Source of the DNA: Micromonospora sp. CCTCC AA 2012012
GTDB taxonomy: Bacteria; Actinomycetota; Actinomycetes; Mycobacteriales; Micromonosporaceae
Assembly (NCBI RefSeq): GCF_040499845.1
Contig: NZ_CP159342.1
Location: 2,542,001 to 2,606,000 of the forward strand
Length of the DNA: 64,000 bases
Direction: 5' to 3'
Shown: piece after piece, positions 62,085-64,000 of the stretch
Layout of the letters: each line of letters begins with the position of its first letter
Numbering within the stretch: the stretch's first letter is position 1
Notes under the pieces: generated by a model
The model's input: only the letters and a program-made list of their open reading frames with translations
Database searches by the model: none
What the model was told of the DNA's origin: nothing
Translations under genes and position numbers: made by a program

Positions 62085-63806
62085 TCAGGGGCGCATCTCG
62101 TAGGTGCCGGCGAGGGCGGCGACGCGCGCCCAGATCCGGGCGGTCCGCTCGGGGTCCTGGACGGGGCGGCGGACGTGCGCGAGGGCCCAGGCGGCCTGCG
62201 CGTCGCTGGTGGCCGCCTTGCCGTGCAGTTCGGTGGCGTGCGCGGAGAAGTCCCGCACCAGCAGGTCGAAGATCTCGTCGAGCAGGTCGGCGTCCAGCCC
62301 GGTCAGCTCCGCCTGCTCCAGGATCAGGTGGCCGTAGACCACCAGCGCGAAGAGCTGCCCGAGGGCGAGCAGGAAGTCCAGGTCACGCTGCTGGGCCTCG
62401 TCGGGGGCGTGCGCGGCGAGCAGGGCGCAGAGCCCGTCGGCCTGCTCCCGGAACCGGGCCACGTTCGGCACCTGCGCGTGGGCGTCGTACGCGGCACGCC
62501 AGTCGTGGAAGCGGATCGCGCCGAGGCCCCGGGCCGGACCCTGCCGGAACAGGAACTCGTCGTCGGCGGCGTCGTGCCGGGTGGGCACCGGCGGGTGCTC
62601 GGCCGGCTGGAACAGGTAGTTGCCCATGAACTTCAGGATCAGCGCCAGGTTGACGTGCACCGTCCCCTCCAGCTTCGGCAGGCCCCGGATGTCCTTGGCG
62701 GCCTTGTCGAAGTAGGTGTCGGCCTCGAAGCCCTTGGCGGCGATGACGTCCCAGAGCAGGTCGACGACCTTCTCACCCTCGGTGGTGACCTTCATCTTCG
62801 TCATCGGGTTGAACAGCAGGTAGCGCCGGTCGTCCGGGCCGGCCGTGCGGAAGTAGTCGACCGCGCGGTCGCTGAACAGCTTCATGGCCACCAGCCGGGC
62901 GTACGCGTCGGTGAGCTCCCGGCGCACGTGCGGGAAGTCGGTGACCCGCTTGCCGTAGAGGATCCGCTGGTGGGCGTGGGTGACGGCCTCGTACATGGCG
63001 TGCTCGCAGATGCCGATGGAGGCGGTGCAGAGGTTGAACTTGCCGACGTTGACGGTGTTCAGCGCGGCGTCGAAGGCGGCCCGCCCGGTGTGCAGCACGT
63101 CCTCGGCGCGCACCGGGTAGTCCTCGAGGCGGAACTCGCTGACGTACATCTGCCCGTTCACCACGTTGCGGACCAGGTGGTACGCCGGGTGGCGGCTGTC
63201 GGCGGCGAAGAAGACGTACCCCTCGGGGCCCTCGACGTCGGCGCGGCGGCCGAAGACGGAGACCAGCCCGGCGACGTTGCCGTTGCCGATGTAGTACTTG
63301 CCGCCGGTGGCCCGGAAGCCGCCCTCGCCGTCGGGGGTGAGCAGCATGTCGGTGGAGTAGATGTCGGCGCCGTGCGGGCGCTCGGAGAGGCCGAACGCCA
63401 TCACGTGGCCCTCGTCGAGCAGCGCGGCGGCGCGGGCCCGGGCGGCGGCGTTGTCGCTCTGCCAGACCGGGCCGAGGCCGAGCACGGTGACCTGCCAGGT
63501 GTACCAGTAGCCGAGGCCGTAGAAGCCGAGGATCTCGCTGAGCGCGGCGTTGCGCGCGGTGTCCCAACGCTTGTCCGGGTCGCCGTCGCCGTCGGCCGCC
63601 GGGGTGAGGAAGGTGGCGAAGAGCCCCTCCTTGGCGGCGAAGTCGAGGAAGTCGCCGTACCACTCGCGGCGGTTGTAGCTGTCGACCAGCGCCTGCTTGC
63701 CCCGGGACTCGAACCACTCGACGGTGGCGCGCAGCAGCCGGCGGGAGGTGTCGTCCAGGTGGGTGGGGTCGTAGTCGCGCGGGTTGAACAGCAGCGGGTC
63801 GGTCAC
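62085..63806 (-). CDS. Acyl-CoA dehydrogenase/oxidase-like flavoprotein
   Basis: 573 residues, GTG start overlapping the upstream stop. Features: GHVMAFGLSERPHGADIYSTDMLLTPDGEGGFRATGGKYYIGNGN (substrate/FAD loop), LNTVNVGKFNLCTASIGICEHAMYEAVTHAHQRILYGKRVTDFPHVRRELTDAYARLVAMKLFSDRAVDY and LPKLEGTVHVNLALILKFMGNYLF (C-terminal dehydrogenase domain), then a roughly 170-residue helical extension. Longer than classical 380-residue enzymes, it fits the ~570-residue actinobacterial subgroup. Acyl substrate unknown. Confidence 0.9.
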   Translation of the reverse strand: MTDPLLFNPRDYDPTHLDDTSRRLLRATVEWFESRGKQALVDSYNRREWYGDFLDFAAKEGLFATFLTPAADGDGDPDKRWDTARNAALSEILGFYGLGYWYTWQVTVLGLGPVWQSDNAAARARAAALLDEGHVMAFGLSERPHGADIYSTDMLLTPDGEGGFRATGGKYYIGNGNVAGLVSVFGRRADVEGPEGYVFFAADSRHPAYHLVRNVVNGQMYVSEFRLEDYPVRAEDVLHTGRAAFDAALNTVNVGKFNLCTASIGICEHAMYEAVTHAHQRILYGKRVTDFPHVRRELTDAYARLVAMKLFSDRAVDYFRTAGPDDRRYLLFNPMTKMKVTTEGEKVVDLLWDVIAAKGFEADTYFDKAAKDIRGLPKLEGTVHVNLALILKFMGNYLFQPAEHPPVPTRHDAADDEFLFRQGPARGLGAIRFHDWRAAYDAHAQVPNVARFREQADGLCALLAAHAPDEAQQRDLDFLLALGQLFALVVYGHLILEQAELTGLDADLLDEIFDLLVRDFSAHATELHGKAATSDAQAAWALAHVRRPVQDPERTARIWARVAALAGTYEMRP

Positions 63807-64000
63807 GGCGTTGCCTTCCGGTCGGGGGTGGGGTCGAGGCCGCGGAGGGTGGCGAGCACGTCGTCGAGCCAGTCGAGCACCATCCGCTCGTACGCGATGC
63901 CGCCGCGCAGCACGACGTGCTGGAGCGACCCGCGGGCGTCGCGCGGGTCGGGGTCCGGGAAGTCCCGGCGCTCGCCGGCCAGGTAGCCGGCGAGGGTGGC
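63803..64000 (-). CDS. Probable PadR-family regulator, C-terminal part (cut by window)
   Basis: 65 residues visible, open to the window end: ATLAGYLAGERRDFPDPDPRDARGSLQHVVLRGGIAYERMVLDWLDDVLATLRGLDPTPDRKATP. The LQHVVLRGGIAYERMVLDWLDDVLATL helix pattern fits the PadR C-terminal dimerisation helices. Without the wHTH this stays tentative. It overlaps the dehydrogenase start, so the two genes form an operon in which the regulator comes first. Confidence 0.5.
   Translation of the reverse strand, partial: ATLAGYLAGERRDFPDPDPRDARGSLQHVVLRGGIAYERMVLDWLDDVLATLRGLDPTPDRKATP

Overview
The window is very GC-rich actinobacterial DNA: strong third-position G/C bias, many GTG and some TTG starts, and tightly overlapping ATGA/GTGA junctions. 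Gene content (an actinomycete-type contractile injection system, CBM2 protein, GH25 lysozyme, LCP protein, many regulators) and GATCATG-core palindromes suggest Micromonosporaceae, probably Micromonospora. The genus is an inference. No rRNA, tRNA, CRISPR, IS element or integrase was seen.

Layout. (1) 1-11504: the 3' part of an extracellular contractile injection system (eCIS) operon, all on + and mostly translationally coupled. It runs sheath (cut by the window edge), tube, a low-complexity protein with WPALPD motifs, LysM-type tube-baseplate adaptor, VgrG-like spike, PAAR-like tip, gp25 wedge, a baseplate J protein with a beta-propeller-like extension, gpI-like protein, then three membrane proteins. 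The first of these has a single TM and a C-terminal carbohydrate-binding-like domain, like the CisA type. (2) 11660-24946: DedA protein, a 1387-residue kinase/receiver/PP2C/anti-sigma sensor, an HD hydrolase, a secreted barnase-type RNase with its barstar, a CBM2 protein, an unknown protein, a large SF1 helicase and an LCP ligase. (3) 25133-34478: an LPXTG-anchored phosphoesterase, a short GntR/DivIVA/small-protein set, a RibD-like reductase, a PP2C phosphatase, a VOC protein, an ABC exporter with divergent MarR and its operator, and a DUF559 protein.

(4) 34695-38969: a fatty-acid module (acyl-CoA ligase, SDR, acyl-CoA dehydrogenase, TetR) with a palindromic operator in the divergent promoter. 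(5) 38976-44502: ECF42-type sigma factor with its DGPF partner, GH25 lysozyme and amidase, ArsR/SRPBCC pair, and a GNAT gene preceded by a 16-codon leader ORF. (6) 44703-51653: a sulfur region. Two adjacent genes are internally deleted (a NUDIX protein without its Nudix box and an SsuD remnant). They are followed by SsuABC-like transport, a methanethiol oxidase (SBP56), a small membrane protein and a sulfite-oxidase-like molybdoenzyme. The same 17-bp palindrome, CCTAY-N7-RTAGG, precedes the transporter and the molybdoenzyme. (7) 51660-64000: KptA RNA 2'-phosphotransferase, an aldo/keto reductase with a MerR-type 19-bp-spacer promoter, MFS and ABC exporters, glucose-6-phosphate isomerase, a membrane/solute-binding pair, a Phd-like protein, GNAT, acyl-CoA dehydrogenase, and the end of a probable PadR regulator.

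Points most worth following up: the eCIS membrane trio and propeller extension; the paired internal deletions beside a shared sulfur operator; the leader ORF before the GNAT gene; the GntR/DivIVA/small-protein set; and the dispersed GATCATG palindromes, one of which lies inside an eCIS gene.
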